From an uncultured Clostridia bacterium (GTDB taxonomy: Bacteria; Bacillota; Clostridia; TANB77; CAG-508): a stretch of 64,000 nt of DNA. A model generated the notes under the pieces. That model saw nothing but the letters and a program-made list of their open reading frames with translations. It searched no databases and was not told the DNA's origin. Position 1 is the stretch's first letter, and every line of letters starts with the position of its first letter. Location: contig CAPOZU010000003.1 in NCBI GenBank assembly GCA_948676835.1, forward strand, positions 106,568 to 170,567. Direction: 5' to 3'. Shown here piece by piece: positions 27,015-35,812 of this stretch. The translations under genes and the position numbers were made by a program.

Positions 27015-27413
27015 TTAGAGAGTAATTTTCTCACTCCCCGGCAAATCAACATCAATCGGCAGATCGACAAACGCCACCCAGTTCTTAGTCCGACTATAAG
27101 AAACAATTGAGAAAATTGTTTCATAGCGGATGGTCTTCTGCTCCTGGGATACACGCTCACGTTCAGCAGAGCACGGATTTCCACCGCGCCAGCGGTCCAG
27201 AACAAGTGTATAGTTCTTCGCCTCATTGAGAGTACAAGCCATGCTGATGAGCTGCTGCTCAATCATCCTCTTGTCCAGCTTGTCAATCATGGGGGAATTC
27301 TTCACCTGCTCGATGATCTCCTTTATCTGTGGATGAACCAAAGAAAGACTCTCCAGTGTGGCATACAAATCCACATGTTCCCGTTTGGTTGGTCTACACG
27401 TCATTATTATCAT
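27015..27413 (-). CDS. Cassette B protein, unknown function (homologue of 8104-8457)
   Basis: A 132-residue protein without a recognised domain. It matches cassette A over about 80 residues: L-D-K-R-M-I-E-Q-Q-L-I-S, W-R-G-G-N, T-I-R-Y-E-T-I-F-S-I-V-S and W-V-A-F-V-D-L-P-I. Like A it is GC-richer than its neighbours, has an AGGAGG site and a strong hairpin terminator, and stands alone between unrelated housekeeping genes. The different N-termini show the two copies are old duplicates or separate arrivals of one family. Confidence 0.7.
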   Translation of the reverse strand: MIIMTCRPTKREHVDLYATLESLSLVHPQIKEIIEQVKNSPMIDKLDKRMIEQQLISMACTLNEAKNYTLVLDRWRGGNPCSAERERVSQEQKTIRYETIFSIVSYSRTKNWVAFVDLPIDVDLPGSEKITL

Positions 27414-27538
27414 ATTGTTCCCTCCTATTGTTATGACATTGTTTACACGACAAATGGGTATCGCTATTACGGAATATCTCCAATCAACGAGATTATATCA
27501 TAATTAACATAATAAATCAACAAAACAATAAAAAAAGC

Positions 27539-27565
27539 GAAATTTAAAGGCAATCTTTAAATTTC
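27539..27565 (-). terminator. Terminator of the membrane-protein gene
   Basis: GAAATTTAAAG/CTTTAAATTTC stem, 5-nt loop, T-run on the minus strand. Confidence 0.7.
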
Positions 27566-27581
27566 ACTTTTTATAAATATC

Positions 27582-28175
27582 TTATTTACTTTTTTCTAGT
27601 TTATAAATTCCAAATGCAATAATTGAACCTATTGTAGCTGTTATTAATTGTGTTGTTGTCATAGCAGTTTGTAAAGTTGTTACTAATTTTGCTGGGAATA
27701 TATTAAACGCTTTTAGTAGCATAAATCCCCCTGCAATTACAAAAACTTTTACTACTATTCCAGCAATTCCTGCTAAGAAATAATGTTTTTCTTTTGATAA
27801 CATTATTAATTTATAAGCATATACTAAAGCAAAATTTCCAACCCATATAGCTGGTATCATATATACCATATAAACTGATGCACTTTTAAATACATAACCA
27901 CTAAGCATTGTAGAAATACTTGGCATTGTTACAACACCTAATATTTTTTTCCAACCTTTAAGATTAATAGCAGACATTATCAAAGCTGTATTTACAACTG
28001 TTCCTACTATAATTTGAGAATTTTGAGTTATAATACTTTGCGCTCCAAAAATATTTTTAATTAATTGTCCTAAAAAAGTCGGTACCAATAAAGCTAATAA
28101 AAATATTGAAATAGTTTGAATTAAATCTGCATTTTTTGAAAAATCTTTAACTCTTTTGTTAATTACACTTTCCAC
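27582..28175 (-). CDS. Multi-pass membrane protein of unknown function
   Basis: A 197-residue protein with about six hydrophobic segments and a basic C-terminus (YKLEKSK). Features include G-T-V-V-N-T-A-L-I, a K-G-W-K-K loop and FLAGIAGIVVKV. The size and helix number are like small ECF-type substrate-binding membrane subunits, but no specific family motif was found. The start is GTG. It is a single-gene unit downstream of the long hairpin after gatB. Confidence 0.6.
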   Translation of the reverse strand: MESVINKRVKDFSKNADLIQTISIFLLALLVPTFLGQLIKNIFGAQSIITQNSQIIVGTVVNTALIMSAINLKGWKKILGVVTMPSISTMLSGYVFKSASVYMVYMIPAIWVGNFALVYAYKLIMLSKEKHYFLAGIAGIVVKVFVIAGGFMLLKAFNIFPAKLVTTLQTAMTTTQLITATIGSIIAFGIYKLEKSK

Positions 28176-28296
28176 ACTTATTACCCTCTATGATATTTCT
28201 ATCATATCCTTTCATAATATCTCTTCAAAATAATTATAGCACAACTATAAAAAAATTAAATAAAAATTACAAAGTAATTTTTAGAAATTTGTGAAA

Positions 28297-28409
28297 AAAT
28301 AGTTAATATATAATTTTTTAAAAGTTCAAGGCCTAAACGGCGGGCACCAACTTGCTGAGAATCAGCAATGTTGGGCAAAACTTTTAAAAAATTAATATAT
28401 TAACTATTT
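28297..28409. repeat. 113-bp extended hairpin with GC-rich inner stem
   Basis: Outer arms 28297-28326 and 28379-28409 pair over 30 bp with one bulged base. Inside, a second stem (28344-28376) pairs CCAAC and TTGCTGA with TCAGCAA and GTTGG around a GAA loop, beside an unpaired GGCCTAAACGGC segment. The core is far GC-richer than its setting. On the minus strand it ends in six T, so it could terminate the gat operon, but its size suggests a structured RNA or a miniature inverted-repeat element. Confidence 0.6.
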
Positions 28410-28430
28410 CTATACTTTAAAACTTTTTAA

Positions 28431-29870
28431 TTATTTATTTAATTCTTCTAAGAACATTTTATTAAGCATTTGTGGATTTGCTTTTCCTCTTGTTTCTTTC
28501 ATAGCTTGACCTACTAAAAATCCTAATGCTTTGTCTTTTCCAGCCTTATAATCAGCAATTGACTGTGGATTGTTTTCTAATACCTTCATTACAACTTCTT
28601 TTATTGCTCCTTCATCAGAAATCTGTACCCAACCTTTTTCTTCAATTATTTTACTTGGCATTTTTACATCATTAAATAATTCTTCTAAAACTTTTTTAGC
28701 TATTGCAGAACTAATTGTTCCTTTATCTATTAAAGTTACAAGTTCTCCAAGCTCATTTCCACCAAATTTTAAATCTTCTGGTTCTTCTTCTCTTTCATTT
28801 AAAATTCTAGCAATATCAGACATTATTAAATTTCCAACTGTTTTTGGATTTTTGCAAACTTCTATTGCTTCTTCAAATAAATTAGAATAATATTTTGATG
28901 ATGTTACGAAATTAGCAGCCTTTTCTGTTAATTCATATTCTTCAATATATCTTTTTCTTCTGCTTTCTGGTAGTTCTGGTAATTCTTTTCTAATATTTTC
29001 TATATATTCATCTGATAATTTAATTGAAACTAAATCTGGTTCTGGAAAATATCTATAATCTTGAGCATCTTCTTTATCTCTCATTGGGAATGTTCTTCCA
29101 GATACATCATCCCATCTTAATGTTTCTTGTGTAATTACATTTCCAGCTTCAATTTCTTCTATTTGTCTTTCTGCTTCATATTCAATAGCTCTTACAATAC
29201 TTCTAAAAGAGTTCATATTTTTCATTTCTGTTCTAGTACCAAATTCTTTAGCGCCTTTTTTTCTAACAGATACGTTAACATCAGCTCTTAAAGAACCTTC
29301 TTGCATTTTACAATCTGAAACTTCAATATATTCAAAAATTGATTTTAATTTTCTCATATAAGCTTCTACTTCCTGTGCGCTTCTCATATCTGGTCTAGAT
29401 ACAACTTCTATTAAAGGAACTCCAGCTCTGTTTAAATCTACAAAGCTTCCTCTTCCATATTCATCATGATTTAATTTTCCAGCATCTTCTTCTATATGGA
29501 TTCTTTCAATTCTTATTTGTTTTTCGCCCTCTTCTGTTTCGATATTTACATATCCTTCATAACATAGAGGTTTATCAAATTGAGAAATCTGATATGCTTT
29601 TGGTAAATCTGGATAGAAGTAATTTTTTCTATCGTTTTTACTATTTTTCTCAATACTACAATTTGTAGCTAATCCTGCTTTTACAGCATATTCTACTACT
29701 TTTTCATTAAGAACTGGAAGTGTTCCAGGCATTGCCATACAAATTGGGCAACAATGTGTATTTGGTTCCCCACCAAATTCTGTTGAGCATGAACAGAATA
29801 TTTTTGTTTTTGTAGAAAGTTCGCAGTGAACTTCAAGTCCTATTACTATTTCATAATCTTCTCTTGCCAT
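28431..29870 (-). CDS. gatB: Asp/Glu-tRNA amidotransferase subunit B
   Basis: A 479-residue protein opening MAREDYEIVIGLEVHCEL with the GatB cradle motifs (SCSTEFGGEPNTHCCPICM zinc-type cysteines, YFYPDLPKAYQISQ, DLNRAGVPLIE, RYFPEPDL) and a C-terminal YqeY-like tail (LVGQAMKETRGKANP). It transforms Glu-tRNA(Gln) or Asp-tRNA(Asn) to the amide form with GatA and GatC. Its start overlaps the gatA stop by one base (TAATG). Complete. Confidence 0.97.
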   Translation of the reverse strand: MAREDYEIVIGLEVHCELSTKTKIFCSCSTEFGGEPNTHCCPICMAMPGTLPVLNEKVVEYAVKAGLATNCSIEKNSKNDRKNYFYPDLPKAYQISQFDKPLCYEGYVNIETEEGEKQIRIERIHIEEDAGKLNHDEYGRGSFVDLNRAGVPLIEVVSRPDMRSAQEVEAYMRKLKSIFEYIEVSDCKMQEGSLRADVNVSVRKKGAKEFGTRTEMKNMNSFRSIVRAIEYEAERQIEEIEAGNVITQETLRWDDVSGRTFPMRDKEDAQDYRYFPEPDLVSIKLSDEYIENIRKELPELPESRRKRYIEEYELTEKAANFVTSSKYYSNLFEEAIEVCKNPKTVGNLIMSDIARILNEREEEPEDLKFGGNELGELVTLIDKGTISSAIAKKVLEELFNDVKMPSKIIEEKGWVQISDEGAIKEVVMKVLENNPQSIADYKAGKDKALGFLVGQAMKETRGKANPQMLNKMFLEELNK

Positions 29871-31345
29871 TAGTTATTACCTCCTTTAAAGCTTGGTTTA
29901 TTTTCTCTAAAGTTTGTATTTTGCTCAAAAGTATAAGCTGCTCTAAAGATTGCATCTTCATTAAAAGGTTTTGCAATTAATTGAAAACCAATTGGCATAC
30001 CTTTACTATCTAATGAACATGGAATATTCATTCCTGGTAATCCACCAATATTTACTGGAACTGTACAAATATCAGCTAAATACATTTCTAATGGATTATT
30101 TGATTTCTCTCCAATTTTAAATGCTGTTGTTGGTGAAGTTGGTGTTAATAATAAATCATATTTTCCAAATAATTCATTATATGCTTCTCTAATAACTGTT
30201 CTAACTTTTTGAGCCTTTTTATAGTAAGCATCATAGTATCCAGATGATAAAACATAAGTACCTAAAATAATTCTTCTTTTTACTTCTGGTCCAAATCCTT
30301 CACTTCTTGAATTCTTGTAAATGTCTTTCAAGTTTTCAAATTTTTCAGATCTATATCCATATCTAATTCCATCAAATCTGCCCAAATTTGAACTAGCTTC
30401 CGCACAAGCAATTACATAATAAACTGCTGTTGCATATTTTCCAACATCTAAAGAACAATCTTCAACAATTGCTCCCATTTCCTCATATTTTTTGGCTACA
30501 TCTAATATTGCTTGTTTTACTTCTTCATTTATACCTTCACCTAAATATTCTTTTGGAAGACCAATTCTCATTCCTTTAACATCATTTACTAAGCTTAAAG
30601 TATAGTCTTTTTTATCTATATTCATTGATGTTGAATCTTTTTCATCATATCCAGCAATTAAGTTTAAAAGCATAGCAGAATCTGTAACATCTTTTGTTAA
30701 AGGTCCTATTTGATCAAGTGAGGATGCAAATGCAACTAGTCCAAATCTTGAAACTAGACCATATGTTGGTTTCAATCCTACAACACCACAAAGTGAGGCT
30801 GGTTGACGAATACTTCCTCCTGTGTCACTTCCAAGTGTCCATGGTGCAATTTCAGCTGCTACTGCTGCTGCACTACCACCTGAAGATCCTCCTGGTACTC
30901 TATCTAAATCCCATGGATTATATGTGTTAAAAAATGCTGAATGCTCTGTTGAACCTCCCATAGCAAACTCGTCCATATTTAATTTTCCAAGATAAACTAA
31001 ATCTTGTTCATTTAATTTTTCTATAACAGTTGCATTATATGGTGCAACAAAATTCTCTAGCATTTTTGAACTACAAGTTGTTTTAGTTCCTGTTATACAC
31101 ATATTATCTTTTATTCCAATAGGAATACCTGCAAATTTAGAAACAACCTTTCCTGATTTTCTATCTTCATCAACTTTTTTGGCTTTTTCAATTGCTGATT
31201 CTTCTAAAGTAGATACATATGCTTTTACTTTAGGATCTATTTCTTTTATTCTATCAAAGTAACTTCTAGTTATTTCTTCAGATGTTACTTCACCTTTTTC
31301 AAGCTTTTCTACAAGTTCATGTACTGTATATTCATAAAGCTCCAT
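29870..31345 (-). CDS. gatA: Asp/Glu-tRNA amidotransferase subunit A
   Basis: About 491 residues from MELYEYTVHEL. The amidase signature includes GSSGGSAAAVAA and GSDTGGSIRQPASLCG, which hold the Ser-Ser-Lys triad with the Lys near GIPIGIKDN. It frees ammonia from glutamine for the tRNA-bound Glu or Asp. The AAAGGAGG site upstream supports this ATG over an earlier in-frame start. The gene's first base overlaps the stop of the nucleotidase gene. Confidence 0.97.
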   Translation of the reverse strand: MELYEYTVHELVEKLEKGEVTSEEITRSYFDRIKEIDPKVKAYVSTLEESAIEKAKKVDEDRKSGKVVSKFAGIPIGIKDNMCITGTKTTCSSKMLENFVAPYNATVIEKLNEQDLVYLGKLNMDEFAMGGSTEHSAFFNTYNPWDLDRVPGGSSGGSAAAVAAEIAPWTLGSDTGGSIRQPASLCGVVGLKPTYGLVSRFGLVAFASSLDQIGPLTKDVTDSAMLLNLIAGYDEKDSTSMNIDKKDYTLSLVNDVKGMRIGLPKEYLGEGINEEVKQAILDVAKKYEEMGAIVEDCSLDVGKYATAVYYVIACAEASSNLGRFDGIRYGYRSEKFENLKDIYKNSRSEGFGPEVKRRIILGTYVLSSGYYDAYYKKAQKVRTVIREAYNELFGKYDLLLTPTSPTTAFKIGEKSNNPLEMYLADICTVPVNIGGLPGMNIPCSLDSKGMPIGFQLIAKPFNEDAIFRAAYTFEQNTNFRENKPSFKGGNN

Positions 31346-31935
31346 TAAATTTCCTCCTTTAATTTCATATATAAATGTGGCCAAGAGTACACTCTCTTTA
31401 TTTTCTCATCTTCTAATCCTCGATTTACTCTTGTATCCATTAAATATGTTTTTATACCACTATCTGCAACCATCTGACAGTTCTTAAAACTATCATCTAT
31501 AAAAACATCTATCTTTTCTTGTTTTGCTGCAACAAGCTTATTCTCTGCATTAATTATTAATTTGTCACAAGGAATATTATTTTTTATAACCCACTCCTCT
31601 GTTGATTTTCTAACATCAAAATTATCAGCTTCCCATCTAGCTGTTATTAAAATAATCTTATTACCTTCATCTTGAAGCTTTTTTAAATATTCAAGAGCTA
31701 ATGTTTTGGGTTTTACATTTTTTATAATTTTTTCATAATATTCATTTAAGAATTCTAAATCTTCACCATCTTGCCAATTGTGTAAATATTTTGTATAAAA
31801 GTGATCTGGACAGTTTCCATTTTCATTTATAATTGGCTCTCTTTTTAAAATATCTATTGTATATTTTTGAGCATAATTCATCATTACTTCATAAGTATCT
31901 GTTATTGTATCATCAATATCTATTCCTATTATCAT
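31345..31935 (-). CDS. HAD-family 5'(3')-deoxyribonucleotidase-like protein
   Basis: A 196-residue HAD phosphatase with the first Asp motif in IGIDIDDTITDT, a Thr/Arg motif in IILITARW and the last acid motif in DVFIDDS, as in NT5C-type nucleotidases. Such enzymes remove phosphate from (deoxy)nucleoside monophosphates. It sits inside gatC-gatA, with a one-base overlap with gatA, so it is translationally coupled to tRNA amidation. Substrate and reason for the linkage unknown. Confidence 0.82.
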   Translation of the reverse strand: MIIGIDIDDTITDTYEVMMNYAQKYTIDILKREPIINENGNCPDHFYTKYLHNWQDGEDLEFLNEYYEKIIKNVKPKTLALEYLKKLQDEGNKIILITARWEADNFDVRKSTEEWVIKNNIPCDKLIINAENKLVAAKQEKIDVFIDDSFKNCQMVADSGIKTYLMDTRVNRGLEDEKIKRVYSWPHLYMKLKEEI

Positions 31936-31961
31936 TTACATTCCTTTCAGACTTGACAAAT

Positions 31962-32249
31962 CTAATTTATTACTTTTGGTATTCTAAACATTCCTTCATC
32001 TTGACTTGGAGCATTTTGTAATAAAAGCTCTCTATTTTCAAAATTTACTACTTCATCTTTTCTAAAAACATTGCTTTTCTCATTTGCTGCAACTGTTTCA
32101 TTCATTCCTTCTGTATTGACATTATTAATCATATTTGCAAATTCTAATATTTCTTGCATATCTCCAGTATATTTTTCAATCTCTTCTTCTGACAAATTTA
32201 AAGATGCAAGTTTTGCAATATGGATTATTTCTTCTTTACTAATTGCCAT
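31962..32249 (-). CDS. gatC: Asp/Glu-tRNA amidotransferase subunit C
   Basis: A 95-residue protein typical of GatC: IIHIAKLASLNLSEEEIEKY, ILEFANMINNVNTEG and a final FRIPKVIN. It stabilises the GatA-GatB complex. First gene of the gat operon, with GGGAG upstream. Confidence 0.95.
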   Translation of the reverse strand: MAISKEEIIHIAKLASLNLSEEEIEKYTGDMQEILEFANMINNVNTEGMNETVAANEKSNVFRKDEVVNFENRELLLQNAPSQDEGMFRIPKVIN

Positions 32250-32310
32250 ATAGCTTCATCTCCCTTCACATAATGCATTATTATATAATGAAATTAAGAA
32301 AAACACAACA

Positions 32311-32337
32311 AAAAAATCGCCAATAAGGCGATTTTTT
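32311..32337 (-). terminator. Terminator of the YIP1-like operon
   Basis: AAAATCGCC/GGCGATTTT stem with a 5-nt loop and T-run on the minus strand, 9 bp below the stop at 32346. Confidence 0.8.
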
Positions 32338-32345
32338 TATATTTT

Positions 32346-33023
32346 TTAATAAATTCCTATTCTTCCCAAAATTACAAGAACAAATGCTGCTAATAATTTA
32401 ATTATTGCATATTTCTTTATAAAAGATTTATCTTCTTTTTCTCCAAATAAATCTTTCATTCCAAAATATGTAAGAATTAACGCTATTGCAGTAAACATTG
32501 TAGATATTGGACTTGATACAATAGTAATTCCACTTACTAATCCTTCAACAACATCAATTATTCTGTTAATAATTGTAGGTACTGCTGCAATTGTTAATGT
32601 TGAAATAATAGTTACTAATGATTTTTTATTTTGCTTATTCATTATTAAAATTATAATAGCTGGTACTACAATATATAGTACCGGATTTAATATATAAGAA
32701 ACAAAATCAATTAAATTATTTGTAATACTTGAATATTTTCCATATTTCATTAAGCTTATAATACCTGTTATAACTGATGCTGCAATCCAAACAATCATTA
32801 ATACTATAACTTTTGATAAAACATTTTCTTCGTCTTCCGCAACTCTTCTAACTGCTTCAAAAGGATTTGACAACATTTCTTTTAAAAACCCTTTTGTTTC
32901 TTCAGCATCTTTTTTTAAATCAACATTCTTAATCGAATCTTTAACTTGATTAACAGTTTGTTTTGTTTCATTTTTTATTTGTTCTGTATCAACAGAAAAA
33001 TTTTTTTCATTATTTTCTGACAT
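32346..33023 (-). CDS. YIP1-like multi-pass membrane protein
   Basis: A 225-residue protein. The first 65 residues are charged (VKDSIKNVDLKKDAEETKGF), followed by about five transmembrane helices with a pattern like Yip1/YIP1-domain proteins (FEAVRRVAEDEENVLSKVIV before the first helix). Role in bacteria unknown. It is the last gene of an AIM24-TM2-YIP1-like group. Confidence 0.6.
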   Translation of the reverse strand: MSENNEKNFSVDTEQIKNETKQTVNQVKDSIKNVDLKKDAEETKGFLKEMLSNPFEAVRRVAEDEENVLSKVIVLMIVWIAASVITGIISLMKYGKYSSITNNLIDFVSYILNPVLYIVVPAIIILIMNKQNKKSLVTIISTLTIAAVPTIINRIIDVVEGLVSGITIVSSPISTMFTAIALILTYFGMKDLFGEKEDKSFIKKYAIIKLLAAFVLVILGRIGIY

Positions 33024-33093
33024 AATTACCTCCTTCTTAACTATAGAATTTATATATTATATTATTTAATCCACCTTTAATTGTGAATATTTT

Positions 33094-33408
33094 TTAGTAT
33101 ATATCGTCTCTAGTTAATTGTTTTCCATAACAATCAATAAATTGTCCAAATGCGATAACTACAAAGTCATTTGCAACAAATGCAAGCATTGTTACTAAAC
33201 ACATTAATCCAACTGGAAGACATACACCTAATAATAAAAGTGATACAACTGTACCATATAGCATTAAAAATCCTGAACCAATTTTTCCTGCATATAAACG
33301 ATGTACACCAAAAAAACCTAAAAACCAACATAACATTAAAGCAGTAAATCTGTTTTTTGTACTAGTTTCTCTTACATCTTCTAGTTTTTCTTTTTTTTCC
33401 TTTGCCAT
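33094..33408 (-). CDS. TM2-domain membrane protein
   Basis: A 104-residue protein with a TM2 domain: FTALMLCWFLGFFGVHRLYAGKIGSG-type motif followed by two helices, here A-L-M-L-C-W-F-L-G-F-F-G-V-H-R-L-Y-A-G. The charged N-terminus (KEKKEKLEDVRE) is cytoplasmic. TM2 proteins are of unclear function in bacteria. It lies between AIM24-like and YIP1-like genes. Confidence 0.85.
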   Translation of the reverse strand: MAKEKKEKLEDVRETSTKNRFTALMLCWFLGFFGVHRLYAGKIGSGFLMLYGTVVSLLLLGVCLPVGLMCLVTMLAFVANDFVVIAFGQFIDCYGKQLTRDDIY

Positions 33409-33434
33409 TTGTTTGTAACTCCTTTCTATATTAC

Positions 33435-34292
33435 TTATTTTAACATTCCCATAATTCCATTAAGTGCAGCATTTGCAACAGCACCTCCTCCATTATCTGG
33501 AGCTTTTGAGCCATGTGTTTGATCCATAGCTTGTCCATTTACTGGTGCTAATAAAACTTTTCCTGTTCCTCTATATACATTAACAAGCCCTTCTCCTGAT
33601 AATCCTGAACCAATCAAAGTTTTTGAAGATTTTTCAACTGTAAAATTTAATGTTCCAGACCATGCAACTGCAAAATTGCCATCTACTTTTAATACATCAT
33701 TTTCTAATGAAATTTCTACTAATTCATCTCTTGGTACAAAACTTTCTAGAGCTGCTATTCCTGTTCCTTCAAGTTTTAAATTAAATAAACCTTCTCCACC
33801 AAAAACAGCTGATGAAATATTTGAACGAGCAACAACAGATTGATCTACTGATGATTCGCAAGCTAAAAACATTCCATCATCTAAAACCATTCCACCTTCC
33901 CAATTAGATAGGTCTTCTAATAAAATATGTCTATATGTAGGTTCTAAAACTAATATACCTTTTCCCTTATATATAGGTTTTACTGCTGATTCTTTTGTTA
34001 CAGCACCTTTTAAGGCTTTTCCTAAAAGGTCTCCTGCCCCTTTTACTCCTGTCTCCATTTCTACATTCCCAACAGTCCACTGCATAGCACCAGCACTAAT
34101 TGTATATTCATTGTTATTAAGTTCTATTAATACTTGTCTTTTTCTTACATTCATTTTACTAGCAAAGTATGAAGTTGTAGCAGACATAGGTGTAACGCTT
34201 AAATCATTTTGATATTCTAAAACTCTCATACCTTCTTTTTTATCAATTATTTTTATATTTTCATTATTTAAAAAATTCTTGAATTTGAACAT
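33435..34292 (-). CDS. AIM24-family protein
   Basis: About 285 residues from MFKFKNFLNN. A beta-rich AIM24 (TIGR00266-like) protein: G-A-M-Q-W-T-V-G-N-V, GKGILVLEPTYRH, GEGLFNLKLEGTG, LKVDGNFAVAWSGTLNF and GEGLVNVYRGTG-type repeats of short Gly turns. Function unknown in bacteria. The GAGGAGG site supports this start; a longer frame begins at 34349 with no ribosome site. Confidence 0.85.
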   Translation of the reverse strand: MFKFKNFLNNENIKIIDKKEGMRVLEYQNDLSVTPMSATTSYFASKMNVRKRQVLIELNNNEYTISAGAMQWTVGNVEMETGVKGAGDLLGKALKGAVTKESAVKPIYKGKGILVLEPTYRHILLEDLSNWEGGMVLDDGMFLACESSVDQSVVARSNISSAVFGGEGLFNLKLEGTGIAALESFVPRDELVEISLENDVLKVDGNFAVAWSGTLNFTVEKSSKTLIGSGLSGEGLVNVYRGTGKVLLAPVNGQAMDQTHGSKAPDNGGGAVANAALNGIMGMLK

Positions 34293-34338
34293 ATAGACCT
34301 CCTCTTTTGTTATATATAAAATTATATTGATAAAAAAA

Positions 34339-34379
34339 AATATTGTCAATAATTCATAACCGAATTATTGACAATATTT
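34339..34379. terminator. Terminator between M23 peptidase and AIM24
   Basis: Long perfect arms, AATATTGTCAATAATTC and complement, with a 6-nt loop and T-run on the minus strand, directly below the M23 stop codon. Confidence 0.8.
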
Positions 34380-35438
34380 TTAATATAAATAATTTTGTGG
34401 ATTTACTGGTTCTCCACCAATTCTAATTTCTAAATGTAAATGAGGTCCTGTTGAATTTCCTGTTGAGCCTACAGCTCCTATTGTTGTATTAGTATCAACA
34501 GATTGACCAACTGAAACATATAAAGCACTACAGTGAGCATAATATGATTGAACACCATTTCCATGATCAATAATAATTAAATTACCATATGATCCTTTAT
34601 ATGCAGAATAAGTTACTGTTCCAGCAGATATTGGTCTTATACCAGTTCCACTTGATGTTGATATATCAAGACCTGTATGAATTGTAGATCTTGATGCGCC
34701 TCTAGAACCAAATCTAGAAGATATAGATCCAGTTACTGGTATTGATAATTGCATACCGTTCAAGTTTCCAGAAGGAGCAGCAGTTGTTGTTGTTGTAAAA
34801 CTTTTTGATCTAGATGCAATATAAGCTTTTCTAGCATTTTCTTTTGCAATTCTTTCTTCTTCTGCTTTTTTGTTTTCATATTCTGTAACTTTAGCTATTT
34901 TAAATTCTTTTAAAGTGTTTGTTGCAATTTCTTTTGACTCAATATTAAGTTCAGTAGTATAAACTTCTGCTATACCTAATTTTAAGTCTACTTCTTCTTT
35001 TAAATCTGCTTTTATTTCATTTATTATGCTGTCTGCTTCTTCTTGAGTACTAACAACAGCTTTTTGCTCTCCATCTGATGTAACTGCATAAACTTTGTAA
35101 GTTGTTGTTGTCATTTTTTGTACTGCAAGCATAACATTCTTCTCTTCTATTTCTTTATCCCTATTTATAAGTTTAAACTCATACTCTGGTAATTGTTCTA
35201 TTTCTCTAAATGCAATATTTCCAGAAGTATCTTTTATATATTTTTCTATTTTAGCTTCTATTAAATCTCTATTTGTTATAAATCCAATTGTATCTCCTGC
35301 TAATGTGACTTTATAAGCAGGTTTATATTTTACACACGCTATTGTAATAATCATAGCTGAACCAATTGTGACAATCTTTAGGGTCTTGACAGCTTCTTTT
35401 GTATAATATTTAACCCAATTTTTTAAAATAAAATTCAC
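34380..35438 (-). CDS. Membrane-anchored M23 peptidoglycan peptidase
   Basis: A 352-residue protein with an N-terminal membrane segment (about 21-37), a 150-residue alpha/beta region, a Lys/Glu/Ala-rich helix (about 185-205), a Thr-rich linker and a C-terminal M23 domain. The M23 zinc motifs are TIHTGLDIS and HLHLEIR, with SSRFGSRG and YGNLIIIDH between. It probably cuts peptide cross-bridges at the outer membrane face. The start is GTG. It has its own promoter and terminator. Confidence 0.9.
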   Translation of the reverse strand: MNFILKNWVKYYTKEAVKTLKIVTIGSAMIITIACVKYKPAYKVTLAGDTIGFITNRDLIEAKIEKYIKDTSGNIAFREIEQLPEYEFKLINRDKEIEEKNVMLAVQKMTTTTYKVYAVTSDGEQKAVVSTQEEADSIINEIKADLKEEVDLKLGIAEVYTTELNIESKEIATNTLKEFKIAKVTEYENKKAEEERIAKENARKAYIASRSKSFTTTTTAAPSGNLNGMQLSIPVTGSISSRFGSRGASRSTIHTGLDISTSSGTGIRPISAGTVTYSAYKGSYGNLIIIDHGNGVQSYYAHCSALYVSVGQSVDTNTTIGAVGSTGNSTGPHLHLEIRIGGEPVNPQNYLY

Positions 35439-35477
35439 TCTCCTTTTTATGCTTTTTAAAATTCGCCACTAAGCAAT

Positions 35478-35506
35478 ATTTTACCATAAATAGAGCACCA
35501 ATTCAA
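35478..35506 (-). promoter_or_regulatory. Probable sigma-A promoter of the M23 gene
   Basis: On the minus strand TTGAAT (35501-35506) and TAAAAT (35478-35483) are 17 bp apart, 40 bp before the GTG. The rest of the 367-bp gap to smc (35439-35805) is AT-rich with no other gene seen. Confidence 0.65.
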
Positions 35507-35789
35507 GGAAAACTTTTTTGATTAGCTAAATTTATTGCTCTTTAGTCAAGATTTTCACTTTTGACAATGTGTTATTTTATAATTTACTTTCATATGCTCT
35601 TTTTTTCTCTGTTTTACTCTTTTTTACTATACACTTGATTATTGTCTTTTTAACACTAGTGGTTTATTCGACACATTTTTTCGTCAATTTTATATATTTT
35701 TTTGATAATCTGTCCCAAAAAAATTACTATTAACCTCCTTTTATATTTTATTAAAAAACTCAAAAAAGATTACTTTCAAAAAAAAATAA

Positions 35790-35812
35790 AGGACTTATTC
35801 GTCCCTTATTTT
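35790..35812 (-). terminator. Weak terminator overlapping the smc stop codon
   Basis: AATAAAGGAC and GTCCCTTATT pair around TTATTC with one mismatch, and a T/A-rich run follows. The stop codon lies in the stem. Confidence 0.5.

Noticed and set aside
26963..27262. Alternative minus-strand frame overlapping cassette B
   Set aside because: The frame at 27015-27413 matches cassette A and has the ribosome site; the other is an Arg/Ser-rich shadow.
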